Shown: in pieces, positions 1 to 8,894 of the stretch | Layout of the letters: each line of letters starts with the position of its first letter | Numbering within the stretch: position 1 is the stretch's first letter | Assembly: GCF_026278245.1 (NCBI RefSeq) | Contig: NZ_CP111080.1 | Span: 9,842-73,841 of the forward strand | Source of the DNA: Pontibacter kalidii | Lineage (GTDB): Bacteria > Bacteroidota > Bacteroidia > Cytophagales > Hymenobacteraceae | DNA length: 64,000 nucleotides | Direction of reading: 5' to 3' | Program-made: the position numbers and the translations under genes | Notes under the pieces: model-generated | The model's database searches: none | Seen by the model: the letters and a program-made list of their open reading frames with translations, nothing else | What the model was told of the DNA's origin: nothing

Positions 1-9
1 ACAGAGATT

Positions 10-303
10 ATGAAAAAGTTACTTGCTATGCTCGTATTGGTAGTCCTCGCTGTCCCATCTTCCTTTGCTCAAGGGGCCGGAGGCATTGATGCCGGAGCCT
101 CTGAGCTCCAAACTTACATTGACCCTGTAGGCAACTTAATCCTGGTCATCGGAGCTATTGTTGGCCTGATTGGAGGAGTTAGAGTGTACATCAAGTGGAA
201 CTCCGGAGACCAAGACACACAAAAGGCTGTCATGGGGTGGATGGGTTCCTGCGTATTCCTAATGGTGGTGGGGGTGGTGATCAAAGCCTTCTTCGGCTTG
301 TAA
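10..303 (+). CDS. traE: Conjugative transfer protein TraE (DUF4134)
   Basis: A 97-residue protein with an N-terminal signal peptide ending near SSFAQ, followed by two hydrophobic helices around residues 38-58 and 75-95. This size and layout match the DUF4134/TraE family of Bacteroidota conjugative transposons, thought to be a small inner-membrane component of the type IV secretion channel with a VirB2/VirB3-like position. It is the first gene visible of a tightly packed plus-strand tra operon; traF follows after 3 bases. Identification rests on family resemblance and gene order. The true operon start lies outside the window. Confidence 0.9.
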   Translation: MKKLLAMLVLVVLAVPSSFAQGAGGIDAGASELQTYIDPVGNLILVIGAIVGLIGGVRVYIKWNSGDQDTQKAVMGWMGSCVFLMVVGVVIKAFFGL

Positions 304-306
304 GCC

Positions 307-609
307 GTGGCTCCCGAAGATAACAGAGGATTTAATGTCTACAAGGGGCTGCAAAAGCCCCTTGTATTTAAATCCTTGAAAGGTAGATATATCTACTGGG
401 GCCTGGCCTCCGTTCTAACTGGCTTCTTTGCAGCAGTTGTCTTATCTGTTTCGCTCAACTTCTTTTCAGGTCTGGTAGCCTTGGTGATTGTGACTTTCGG
501 TGGTATGGGGTTTACGGCTATGCAGCAGAAGAAAGGGTTGCATCATAAAACGAGGTCCAAAGGGGTATACATCATGCCCGCACAATGGAAGCGTTCTGCA
601 CGAAGATAG
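307..609 (+). CDS. traF: Conjugative transfer protein TraF (DUF4133)
   Basis: A 100-residue protein beginning at a GTG codon only 3 bases after the traE stop. The N-terminal segment NVYKGLQKPLVFKSLKGRY and the following pair of membrane helices (about residues 30-70) are characteristic of DUF4133/TraF, the VirB3-like partner that sits beside the VirB4 ATPase in Bacteroidota conjugation systems. The C-terminus is strongly basic and probably cytoplasmic. traG follows in the same reading frame after a 48-base gap, so the three genes are surely co-transcribed. The GTG start is supported by the lack of any in-frame ATG near the N-terminal motif. Confidence 0.88.
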   Translation: MAPEDNRGFNVYKGLQKPLVFKSLKGRYIYWGLASVLTGFFAAVVLSVSLNFFSGLVALVIVTFGGMGFTAMQQKKGLHHKTRSKGVYIMPAQWKRSARR

Positions 610-657
610 GAGCCTGGCCCTGGCAGCACAACTTTAACGTCATCACTTTTCTCAGCC

Positions 658-3102
658 ATGAAAAAGCAGCGGTTTGGTCTGCCATACATTGGCATAGACC
701 GTCATGCCCATGATATTCTATATCATGAGCGCGGAGACTATTCGGTTATCATCAAAGTACAAAATCCTGCCCTGCAGTACTGTGCAGACGTGGAGGCTTA
801 CCATCTCTTCCACCAGACCTTTGCCAACATCGTTAAAATTTTAGGCGCAGGCTACACCCTTCAGAAAACGGACATACTAGCCAGGAAGTGCTATGTGCCG
901 AAGCAAACGGATGACCTCCTGAGTCAGAAATTTCAGGAGACATTTGCAGGAAGAGACTACCTGGACGTCTCTACATACCTGACTATAACAAGGGGCGTGC
1001 GGCGCTCCAGCTTCTTTACCTATGACGAGAAAGACTTCAAAGCATTCCAGCGGAACGTTGCCAAAGTGCTGGACATACTGGAGAGCAGGTCTTTCAAGCC
1101 CTATGCTCTGAAAGAGACCGAGGTGAAGCAGTTTATTTCCCGCATGCTTGCCTTCAACTTTTCCGATGAGGTTTATGCGCTCAATAACCTCCTTGCCTCA
1201 GAGGAAGGCCTGCAAGTCGGTGGCAGCGTTATCCGATGTATCTCGCTTGTGGACATAGATGAGATTAACTTCCCGTCCAATCTTAAGCCAAACACAGCGC
1301 TTCACATAGGGTACAGCCTCCCGGTAGACCTGATGCATTTTCTGCACCAGGTGCCAGGTTGTGACTGCCTGGTGTACAACCAGGTGATCCAAATCCCTGA
1401 TCAGCGCCATGAATTGGCCAGGCTGCAGGCCAAAAGAAAAAAACACCTCTCCATGCCTGACCCGGCCAATGATCTGAGTGTGCAGGATATTGATCAGGTG
1501 ATGGCCGATATCGCCAAGGATAACCAGCTGCTTGTGTACGGGCATTACAGCGTGCTGCTTTCAGCCAGAGAAAAGGAGATAGACCGTGCCGCTAACTATC
1601 TGGAAAGCGCTTTGTTTTCCATTGGCATTATTCCCTCCCGAAACGCATATAACCAACTCGAGCTATTCCGGTGTGCCTTGCCCGGCAATAGTTCGGAGCT
1701 TAAAGTATATGATAAGTTTTTGACTACTTCAGACGCGGCCTTATGTCTGCTTTTTAAAGAACGTTTGCTGCAAAGTGAGTCATCCAGTTTTCAGGTATAC
1801 TTCACGGACCGGCAGGGGATTCCTATCACGATTGACACAAGTGATGCGCCTATCTTCTCAGGCCGGATGAATAACCGTAACAAGTTCGTGTTGGGACCTT
1901 CGGGAGCGGGAAAATCATTTTTCATGAACCACCTGATCCGGCAGTATGCCCTGCAGCACACAGATGTTATTTTGGTGGATACCGGACACAGTTACTCCGG
2001 CCTGTGTGCCTACTACAGGGGCCGCTACATTACCTACTCCGAAGAGCAGCCGATCACCATGAACCCCTTCCGGATCTCTGCTGCCGAATTCAACGAGGAG
2101 AAGCGGGAGTTTCTCAAGTCATTGGTGGGCCTGCTCTGGAAAGGTGCCGGGGGCACTGTCAGCCAAATTGAGGACAGCGTCCTCTCTTCCGTTATCACTT
2201 CCTATTACCAACACTACTTTGAAAACGGCTTGGAGAGCAGCTACCTTTCCTTCCAGTCCTTCTATGACTTCTCCATCAGAAAGATCGAGGAGATCACGCA
2301 AAAAGAGTCTATTAACTTTGACCTGACCAGTTACCGCTTTATCCTCAAGAAGTTCTGCAAAGGGGAGGCGTATGGCCAGATTCTGAACAACGAGCTGGAT
2401 ACCACCCTGTTTGATGAGCCCTTTATTGTTTTCGAAATAGATGCCATCAAGGAGCATAAGGTACTTTTCCCGATCACCACCCTGATCATCATGGATGTGT
2501 TCCTTCAGAAGATGCGCCACAAGAAGAACCGTAAGGCGCTCATCATCGAGGAGGCCTGGAAGGCCATTGCCTCTCCGCTGATGGCCGGCTATATCCTCTA
2601 CGTCTATAAAACGGTCCGCAAATTCTGGGGAGAGGCCGTGGTCGTGACACAGGAGCTGGATGATATCATCGGCAATGTTGTGGTTAAGAACTCCATCATC
2701 AACAACTCCGATACCATCTGCCTCTTAGACCAGACCAAGTTCAAGGACAATTTCGACGAGATCGCCACGCTGCTCTCCCTCAATGAGGTGGAGCGCAAGA
2801 AGATTTTCACCATCAACAGCCTCGACAACAAAGAGGGGCGGGGCCGCTTCAAGGAAGTCTACATCAAGCGCGGGGCCATTGGTGAGGTATACGGGGTGGA
2901 GGTATCGCTGGAAGAGTATTTGACCTTTACCACCGAGCGCCAGGAAAAAGAGGCCATGCACGTGTACCTGAGCAAGTATGGGGATTTCAGGGAAGCCCTG
3001 GAAAGATTTGTCGCAGACTTCAGGGCCTCGGGGCTCAAGCTAAACGAATTTGTTCACCTTATTTTGCAACGCAGCTATGAAAAAGTACCTCTACACACTT
3101 AG
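658..3102 (+). CDS. traG: VirB4-family conjugation ATPase TraG
   Basis: An 814-residue ATPase that energises assembly of the conjugative type IV secretion system at the inner membrane. The Walker A motif GPSGAGKS lies at about residues 413-420 and the Walker B motif LIIEE at about 628-632, with the adjacent EAWKAI typical of VirB4/TraG proteins. The N-terminal half is the conserved non-catalytic domain of the family, and the length equals that of other Bacteroidota TraG proteins. Upstream in frame there is only the traF stop and no alternative ATG, so the start at 658 is preferred. Its 3' end overlaps the next gene by 26 bases. Confidence 0.95.
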   Translation: MKKQRFGLPYIGIDRHAHDILYHERGDYSVIIKVQNPALQYCADVEAYHLFHQTFANIVKILGAGYTLQKTDILARKCYVPKQTDDLLSQKFQETFAGRDYLDVSTYLTITRGVRRSSFFTYDEKDFKAFQRNVAKVLDILESRSFKPYALKETEVKQFISRMLAFNFSDEVYALNNLLASEEGLQVGGSVIRCISLVDIDEINFPSNLKPNTALHIGYSLPVDLMHFLHQVPGCDCLVYNQVIQIPDQRHELARLQAKRKKHLSMPDPANDLSVQDIDQVMADIAKDNQLLVYGHYSVLLSAREKEIDRAANYLESALFSIGIIPSRNAYNQLELFRCALPGNSSELKVYDKFLTTSDAALCLLFKERLLQSESSSFQVYFTDRQGIPITIDTSDAPIFSGRMNNRNKFVLGPSGAGKSFFMNHLIRQYALQHTDVILVDTGHSYSGLCAYYRGRYITYSEEQPITMNPFRISAAEFNEEKREFLKSLVGLLWKGAGGTVSQIEDSVLSSVITSYYQHYFENGLESSYLSFQSFYDFSIRKIEEITQKESINFDLTSYRFILKKFCKGEAYGQILNNELDTTLFDEPFIVFEIDAIKEHKVLFPITTLIIMDVFLQKMRHKKNRKALIIEEAWKAIASPLMAGYILYVYKTVRKFWGEAVVVTQELDDIIGNVVVKNSIINNSDTICLLDQTKFKDNFDEIATLLSLNEVERKKIFTINSLDNKEGRGRFKEVYIKRGAIGEVYGVEVSLEEYLTFTTERQEKEAMHVYLSKYGDFREALERFVADFRASGLKLNEFVHLILQRSYEKVPLHT

Positions 3103-3748
3103 CTTTCTGGGTCTGGTAACAGGGCATGTACTAGCCCAGCAGGTTGTTTTTGACCCAGCGGTCGTCTCCACACTTGTTGTGAACCATACGGCCCAGCAGG
3201 CGGCCTTAAATGACATTAAGGAAAACGAAGGAAAGATTGCGGCCCTGCAGACTACCATTAGCCTGAAGATGACGCAGATCAAAGAGCTGGAGGAAAAGAT
3301 GTACAACTCTCTCAAATCCGTTCAATCCATTATCGGGCAGAGTAAAAACATTATTTATGCCTCCCAAATTGCCGCAGACATAGGCCACTACCAAAACCAA
3401 ATGATGGAACTGGCGCGCGGTGACAACGAGTTGCTCCTGATCGCTGCCAAGACAGAGCTGGAGCTGCTCAACCGTACATCCGACCTGTTTACCTATATCT
3501 ACCAGGTGGCTGTTATCGGCACGGATGTGAACCTGATGAACAACGCCGACAGGCTCACCCTGATCCGCCATGTGGTGGATGAGCTGCGGGTGATGCGGGG
3601 CCTGGCCTATTCCATTACGCGCAAGATGCGTGTGGCCAAGTACGCGGGCCTTTTGAAGACCATGAACCCGATGGGACTTGCCTACCCTGACAACAGCCAG
3701 GCGATCATCCGCTCCCTGATGGATGAGTACAAGGCAATCAAGAAGTAA
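3077..3748 (+). CDS. VirB5-like conjugation protein in the TraI (DUF4141) position
   Basis: About 223 residues starting at the ATG inside the traG 3' end. This start gives a clean signal peptide (MKKYLYTLSFLGLVTGHVLA) that an upstream in-frame ATG at 3050 would obscure. The mature part is mostly helical with a long coiled-coil-like stretch near residues 40-90 and an arginine-rich C-terminal half. Position directly after traG, export signal and helical character match the DUF4141/TraI family of CTnDOT-like elements, which resembles VirB5 pilus-tip proteins. Primary-sequence similarity to the Bacteroides member is weak, so the exact family is inferred mainly from position. Confidence 0.65.
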   Translation: MKKYLYTLSFLGLVTGHVLAQQVVFDPAVVSTLVVNHTAQQAALNDIKENEGKIAALQTTISLKMTQIKELEEKMYNSLKSVQSIIGQSKNIIYASQIAADIGHYQNQMMELARGDNELLLIAAKTELELLNRTSDLFTYIYQVAVIGTDVNLMNNADRLTLIRHVVDELRVMRGLAYSITRKMRVAKYAGLLKTMNPMGLAYPDNSQAIIRSLMDEYKAIKK

Positions 3749-3763
3749 ATTATCTCTATTGCT

Positions 3764-4387
3764 ATGAAGACGTTATGTGTACCTGCTTTGTGCCTGGCCC
3801 TGCTTCCTATACTCTTCACAGATGCCCTGGGGCAGGGCGTGCAGCCAGTTAACAGTAAAAACACAAGGTACCAGCTGGAGCGGGAGGTTGTTACCCGTTG
3901 GGGAAAGTTCAATCCGAAATGGTACTTTATTCTGTTTCATAACAAGTACAGGAAAGGACCTGACAGGCGGAACATGCTGCAGCTTGCCCCTACCATGGCT
4001 TTGCTGAACCAGAACAAGGTGAAGGCGGAGGCGCAGGAGGAAGCAGTAAGCCAGGTATATGAGCAGGAGATGTTCAAGTTTGCTGACAGGTCCCTGAATA
4101 AAGGATACCACCTGTTGTATAAAAAGAAGATCGATGAACTCAACACTGCCCTATTGGGGATGAATGCTGAGGCGGTGCAGGCCGGGGTGCAGGCAGATTA
4201 TATTTTGGCCATCCATGCCGAGCGGGATAGAATTAACGCCGACATCGGGATCATCCTGGACGCTTACCTGGACGATGCCAAAAAAGGGGAGCAGCTGCGG
4301 GTATACATCGGGGAGCTTACAGCATTGAGGAATGATTTCAGGCGGCTCATCTCTCTCTTTAAAACGAGTCAGGACTTAACCGACTGA
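3764..4387 (+). CDS. Secreted protein of the tra operon, unassigned
   Basis: A 207-residue protein with a signal peptide (MKTLCVPALCLALLPILFTDALGQ), then a short basic segment containing WGKFNPKWYFILFHNKYRK and a long helical, charged remainder. It lies 15 bases after the VirB5-like gene and 4 bases before traJ, so it belongs to the transfer operon and probably acts in the periplasm. The classic CTnDOT order places traJ directly after traI, so this is an extra gene of the lineage represented here. I do not recognise its family. A role in pilus or channel assembly is only inferred from location. Confidence 0.7.
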   Translation: MKTLCVPALCLALLPILFTDALGQGVQPVNSKNTRYQLEREVVTRWGKFNPKWYFILFHNKYRKGPDRRNMLQLAPTMALLNQNKVKAEAQEEAVSQVYEQEMFKFADRSLNKGYHLLYKKKIDELNTALLGMNAEAVQAGVQADYILAIHAERDRINADIGIILDAYLDDAKKGEQLRVYIGELTALRNDFRRLISLFKTSQDLTD

Positions 4388-4391
4388 TGCC

Positions 4392-5387
4392 ATGCGTGAA
4401 TTGATCGATAAAGCCATATTTGACCTGTTCGACGGGCTCTTTCTCAATATACAGGATTTGGTGAGTGTTTTCTTGTATGATGCGCAGGCGCTTTGCGCCA
4501 TCAGCATGCTGCTGTACTTCGGCCTGGAGGCATACAAAATGATGGCCGGGGATGAAACGCTTCGCATCATGCCTTTGCTGCGCCCTTTCGCCCTGACACT
4601 GGTGATTGTTTTCTGGCCAGGGTTTATTGACGCTGTGAACCTGCCGCTGCAGCTAGTCAATGATCAGGCAAAGGGCATGTACGGCGCACAGGTAGACCAG
4701 GTGGAGGATTTGCACCGGGAACGCCTCGCGCTGGTGGACTCTGTGGCCCGAAAGCTCTCTGAGAGCAGCGCCGAGTTTGAGCGGATTGAGAGTGAGGCGA
4801 GTGACGCGAGCTGGTACGAGACCATGGGAATTGACCTGCAGCCCCTGTTTAACAAAATGAAAGGCTATTACCTGATGCTGATGGCCAAGCTGCACTTTAC
4901 GGCGATGATGGTGGTGGAGTGGATTGTGATCAGCATCTTTCAGGTATGCTCTTACATTATCTATTTCCTGCAGATCATCTTTGCAGGCATTCTGGTGATC
5001 CTGGGTCCCTTCTCCTTTGCCCTTAGCGTGCTGCCGGGCTTTCGGGACTCTTACCTGACCTGGATTGCCCGCTATATCTCCGTAGGGCTGTACTCGGGGC
5101 TGGGCTATATCATTATGTCCATCTCCTTTGTGCTGGTCAAGTATGGCTTGATGAAGGAAATAGATATCCTGAAGGCAGTACTGGGCAACGAAGAGATGTT
5201 CATTGCCTACGTTTCCTTTCCCTCGGGCGGCATCAGCTTCTACATCGTCTCCTTGATTGTGGGAGGATTGGCCATGCTGACCATTCCCATTATTTCCACC
5301 TGGATCGTGCACACCACGGGTGTGGGTAATGCCATTGGTACAATGGCAGGAGGAGCTGCGAAGGCGGCCGGAGGAATTTTAAAATAA
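4392..5387 (+). CDS. traJ: Polytopic channel protein TraJ (VirB6-like)
   Basis: A 331-residue integral membrane protein with several hydrophobic segments: near residues 28-50, 60-80, 165-215, 225-255 and 285-310. It has no cleavable signal. Size, topology and operon position match TraJ of Bacteroidota conjugative elements, the VirB6-like inner-membrane channel subunit of the type IV secretion system. The C-terminal Gly/Ala-rich tail after the last helix is usual in this family. The ATG at 4392 follows the preceding stop by 4 bases, and traK begins 17 bases downstream. Confidence 0.88.
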   Translation: MRELIDKAIFDLFDGLFLNIQDLVSVFLYDAQALCAISMLLYFGLEAYKMMAGDETLRIMPLLRPFALTLVIVFWPGFIDAVNLPLQLVNDQAKGMYGAQVDQVEDLHRERLALVDSVARKLSESSAEFERIESEASDASWYETMGIDLQPLFNKMKGYYLMLMAKLHFTAMMVVEWIVISIFQVCSYIIYFLQIIFAGILVILGPFSFALSVLPGFRDSYLTWIARYISVGLYSGLGYIIMSISFVLVKYGLMKEIDILKAVLGNEEMFIAYVSFPSGGISFYIVSLIVGGLAMLTIPIISTWIVHTTGVGNAIGTMAGGAAKAAGGILK

Positions 5388-5404
5388 ACTAAAAAGCGCT
5401 TGCT

Positions 5405-6013
5405 ATGATAAACAACCTCGAAAAGAAAATGAAGCTGGCATTTGCCGTGAGTATCGGCAGCTTTATCTCCTCCATCATTATAGTAGGCACGGTTTGCGCC
5501 TTTGCCTTTCGTTATGCCGAGGAGCAGCGGAAGAAGATTTATGTGATCGACCACTCGGTGCCGCTGCTGGTGGAGCAGACCGAGCTGGGGGTAAACCGGA
5601 CGGTAGAGTACAAGTCGCACGTGAACATGTTTCACCTGCTCTTCTTCACGCTACCTCCAGATGACGCCTACATGAAAAATAACATCTCCAAGGCCATGTA
5701 CCTGGTGGATGAATCCGGTCTGGCACAATACAACAACTTGAAGGAGAAGGGCTATTATAACCAGATCCTGGCAAGCTCTGCGGTTTTGACGATCAAAACC
5801 GATAGCGTTAAAGTGGACGAAAACAGGCACTTTACCTACTACGCCACACAGCGCATTGAGCGGGAGACCTCTGTGATGAAAAGACTTCTTGTCACGGAGG
5901 GGGATCTTGAGGAAGTGCCACGCACAGAGAACAACCCCCATGGACTTTTGATAAAGAACTGGAAAACGGTCCTAAACAAGGACTTGGAGTATGTCGAAAA
6001 GAAATCCTTTTAG
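5405..6013 (+). CDS. traK: Conjugative transfer protein TraK (VirB8-like)
   Basis: A 202-residue protein with a single N-terminal membrane anchor (about residues 11-35) and a periplasmic domain. The segments NMFHLLFFTLPPDD and NWKTVLNKDLEYVEKKSF are recognisable TraK features. The bitopic architecture is like VirB8, a scaffold protein of the inner-membrane complex. Length matches the family (about 205 residues). The last 23 bases overlap the next gene, which points to translational coupling within the tra operon. Confidence 0.9.
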   Translation: MINNLEKKMKLAFAVSIGSFISSIIIVGTVCAFAFRYAEEQRKKIYVIDHSVPLLVEQTELGVNRTVEYKSHVNMFHLLFFTLPPDDAYMKNNISKAMYLVDESGLAQYNNLKEKGYYNQILASSAVLTIKTDSVKVDENRHFTYYATQRIERETSVMKRLLVTEGDLEEVPRTENNPHGLLIKNWKTVLNKDLEYVEKKSF

Positions 6014-6377
6014 CAACAACACAAAGCAAAAGCTTTCATCCCTCAAGGAAAGTGTCAGGGACTACTGTGCCTCGAATCCTAAAGCAGTAGTGCTGGCCAT
6101 GCTGGTTTTACTTTCTGTGGCTGTCATAGGGTTGCTCATCGTCCGGCACCTGCACCAGGGGACCTATGCCGTGTCGGCTGGCAAGCTGTACAGGCAGCTT
6201 GATACTTCTGGCGACAAGATGACTATAGGCAGGTCAAGTACCGCAGATATGCTGGAGCTGATAAAGCTCTACAACACGGCCAGGCAGCTAAATCCTGACA
6301 GTCTGCGTGCCCAAGACAGTGTTTTTCTCAAAGCTATTGATCAGCGTTTAAACCGAATCATCCATGAAGCGAATTAA
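5991..6377 (+). CDS. Small bitopic tra protein in the TraL position
   Basis: A 128-residue protein with a basic cytoplasmic N-terminus, one membrane helix around residues 34-52 and a soluble periplasmic tail. It overlaps traK by 23 bases and traM by 14 bases, so its expression must be coupled to both. In CTnDOT-like operons the short traL gene lies between traK and traM, so the position is equivalent. I cannot confirm sequence similarity to TraL and leave the symbol empty. It is likely a minor component of the inner-membrane complex. Confidence 0.75.
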   Translation: MSKRNPFSNNTKQKLSSLKESVRDYCASNPKAVVLAMLVLLSVAVIGLLIVRHLHQGTYAVSAGKLYRQLDTSGDKMTIGRSSTADMLELIKLYNTARQLNPDSLRAQDSVFLKAIDQRLNRIIHEAN

Positions 6378-7545
6378 CTTTCGGCATCCCAGGTATGCCA
6401 TCCCGCTCATCATACTGCCTTTCCTTGTCCTGCTTAATTACCTGTGGCTGGACATGACACCGGCGGCCACCGCCGCACAAACGAAAGTGGAACTCACCGA
6501 GACAACAGCCCTTAATACCTCCCTTCCGGATGCCAATCTGAGAAAGCGGGACATGAAGGATAAGTTCTCGGCTTTTCAGGACGAGTTTAAGTATAGGACC
6601 GATTACTCGGCCATGCAGGAAATCGGGGAGGATAGGGTAGACCCCAGGGACATTGCCTATGGCAGCGTGTACACGGAGGAGGAGCGGCGGATGCTCGACA
6701 GTCTCAATAACCGCATCCTATCGGATCAGCAGCCGGAGAGGTTTATGGAGCGGGTAAGCCAGCGTCAGCGCCTCAGCTCAGAGCGCTATGCATCGGCGAC
6801 TGCCTCTGTGCCTGGACGGTCAACCCGCCCTATGCGAAAAGTTGAATCGGAATACGAAAAGGAAATGCGGCTGTTCCGGGAGCAGATGATGTTTATTGAC
6901 AGCCTGAGCCGGGTAGGAGAGGAGCCTGTGCCTTCACGTAGGGGCCCACAGCCGACGAAAGCCCATGCACCGGCTTTCGAGAAGCAAGAGCCGACACCGT
7001 TACCCGTAACCAAATACAGAAATACGAACAAAGCCTTTTTCAACACCATTACAGCCGACGGTGAGGAGCAGTTTATCAGAGCTATCCTGGACGAAGGGTT
7101 GAAGGTGATGCAAGGCGGCAGGATCAGGATTCGCTTGCTGGACGACATCTATGTGCGGGACTACGAAATAAAGAAAGGCAGCTACCTCTACGGCACGGTC
7201 TCCGGTTTCAGTGCCCAACGAATTGAGATAGCCATCCGCTCTATACTCTACGGCAACCAAATCATCCCGGTAGACCTGAGTATCTACGACAACGACGGCT
7301 TGGCTGGGCTGTATGTCCCGGATTCACAGTTCCGGGACTTTACAAAAGAGCTTGCCGGGAATGTGAGCAGTGGTCAGTCATTTACTTTTGAGGATTCACC
7401 TGACAATGCCAGCCAAATGCTTTACTCGATGCTGGAAAGGGTTTCTCAGACCACTACCCGCGCCGCAGGCAAAGCCATCCGGAAGAACAAAGCTAAGTTG
7501 AAGTACAACACCATTGTTTATTTGATAGATAACAAAGCCCTGTAA
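6364..7545 (+). CDS. traM: Conjugative transfer protein TraM (VirB10-like)
   Basis: A 393-residue protein with one N-terminal membrane helix (residues 11-30), a long charged and low-complexity linker (about 40-215), and a conserved C-terminal domain from about 220 containing ILDEGLKVMQGGRIRIRLLDD, GSYLYGTVSGF and NQIIPVDLSIYDNDGLAG. This order matches the TraM family, which bridges the inner and outer membranes as VirB10 does. Length is within the family range. It overlaps the upstream gene by 14 bases, and traN follows after 1 base. Confidence 0.92.
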   Translation: MKRINFRHPRYAIPLIILPFLVLLNYLWLDMTPAATAAQTKVELTETTALNTSLPDANLRKRDMKDKFSAFQDEFKYRTDYSAMQEIGEDRVDPRDIAYGSVYTEEERRMLDSLNNRILSDQQPERFMERVSQRQRLSSERYASATASVPGRSTRPMRKVESEYEKEMRLFREQMMFIDSLSRVGEEPVPSRRGPQPTKAHAPAFEKQEPTPLPVTKYRNTNKAFFNTITADGEEQFIRAILDEGLKVMQGGRIRIRLLDDIYVRDYEIKKGSYLYGTVSGFSAQRIEIAIRSILYGNQIIPVDLSIYDNDGLAGLYVPDSQFRDFTKELAGNVSSGQSFTFEDSPDNASQMLYSMLERVSQTTTRAAGKAIRKNKAKLKYNTIVYLIDNKAL

Positions 7546-7546
7546 T

Positions 7547-8335
7547 ATGAAAAAGCTATTCCTTCTATATGTGTTGTTTGCCCTGCTGTTTTCAGCCTCG
7601 GCACAGGATTCTCTTCAGGTAGTGCACGTGCATGAAAGCATCTCCACACATATTGTAAGCCCTGAGCCAATACAGTATGTAGATATCTCCACAGATGATG
7701 TAGCCGGGGACATACCTGTTGCCAATATCCTTCGGGTCAAACCCAAGCATGACGGAGCAAAACCGGGTATTATCACCATCGTTGGAGAGCGCTTCCTTGT
7801 ACAGTATAAGCTGGCCTACAGCCGGGCGGATCGGGCAGACACGGAGGTGCGTATAGACCCTACCCAGGTAGATGATTACCTGAACCCGGCTGTGGCCATG
7901 AGCCGGGAAGACATGGCGCGGTTTGCGCTGCTGGCTCTCCAGCGAAAACCCCAGTTCAACGGTGTGACTACGAAAGGGCAGGGGATGCAGGCAAGGCTGA
8001 ACAACATCTATACGGTGGGGGACTATTTCTTTATTGATCTCTCCCTCAGGAATGATACCAACATTCCTTATACAATCGATCAAATACGATTTAAGATAGA
8101 GGATAAAAAAGTTGTGAAGGCCACTAACTTTCAGCAGGTGGAGCTACAGCCCAGTTTCCAGCTTTATGACACGGGTCACTTCAAGCGCCAGTACCGGAAC
8201 GTGTTTGTGTTCAGGAAATTTACTTTCCCAGAGGAAAAGGTATTCAATATTGAGGTGGCCGAGGAGCAGATTTCTGGGCGCACCATCTCCCTTAAAATTG
8301 ACTATTCCGACATCCTTCATGCAGACACCTTATGA
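7547..8335 (+). CDS. traN: Conjugative transfer protein TraN (DUF4138, VirB9-like)
   Basis: A 262-residue exported protein with a signal peptide (MKKLFLLYVLFALLFSASAQ) and a beta-rich mature domain. Motifs such as THIVSPEPIQYVDIS near the N-terminus, a central ARLNNIYTVGDYFFIDLSLRN and a C-terminal immunoglobulin-like segment are typical of TraN. This is the VirB9-like outer-membrane-proximal component that works with TraM. traN and traO share the ATGA overlap at 8332-8335, a sign of coupled translation. Confidence 0.9.
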   Translation: MKKLFLLYVLFALLFSASAQDSLQVVHVHESISTHIVSPEPIQYVDISTDDVAGDIPVANILRVKPKHDGAKPGIITIVGERFLVQYKLAYSRADRADTEVRIDPTQVDDYLNPAVAMSREDMARFALLALQRKPQFNGVTTKGQGMQARLNNIYTVGDYFFIDLSLRNDTNIPYTIDQIRFKIEDKKVVKATNFQQVELQPSFQLYDTGHFKRQYRNVFVFRKFTFPEEKVFNIEVAEEQISGRTISLKIDYSDILHADTL

Positions 8336-8790
8336 GAAAGTCATTACTCCTTTTCTTACTGCTCTTAGTTGTGCTGCCGTGCCGAGCGCAAGAGGGCTAC
8401 ACCCACCTGAACCTGGCAGGCGGCTGGATGTACAAGGATGCCTTAACTGCTAACCTTGCCCTGGAGTTCAGCAAACGCCACTATAATTCCTATGAGATCT
8501 TCGGTGATGCCTATAAGAGCAACGTGGATGACAGCAAAAACTGGTTAGTGGGGGTTGCTTACAAACCCATGCTTACCCGATCCAGAAACACGTTTCTCAA
8601 GCTGCGCCTGGGAGCGGGCATTGGCTCTAACACCGAGCACTTCATAGGAGCCCTGCAGGCAGGCCTGGAGCTGGGCTATGTGCTGCCGGGAAATTTGGTG
8701 CTGATGCTCCAACAGAAAAACGAGGGTGTACTCCGGGTAAACCATAACTTCAGAGCTGGTTTGCTGGCGGGCATCAAAATTCCATTGTGA
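8332..8790 (+). CDS. traO: Conjugative transfer protein TraO
   Basis: A 152-residue protein with a signal peptide (about residues 1-19) followed by alternating beta-strand sequence, consistent with a small outer-membrane-associated barrel. Operon position immediately after traN with an ATGA overlap, signal sequence and the terminal HNFRAGLLAGIKIPL strand fit the TraO family of Bacteroidota conjugative transposons. It is somewhat shorter than typical TraO proteins. A 104-base gap follows before the coupling protein gene, which might contain a separate promoter, although I see no convincing one. Confidence 0.8.
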   Translation: MRKSLLLFLLLLVVLPCRAQEGYTHLNLAGGWMYKDALTANLALEFSKRHYNSYEIFGDAYKSNVDDSKNWLVGVAYKPMLTRSRNTFLKLRLGAGIGSNTEHFIGALQAGLELGYVLPGNLVLMLQQKNEGVLRVNHNFRAGLLAGIKIPL

Positions 8791-8894
8791 GCAGGATTTG
8801 GCTAGTCGACGGGAATTTCCACAGGAAAGAAATTCTGCTAAGACTTTCCCTCACATCTATCTGATAATATTGGATAACCTTTGTCAGTAACGAT

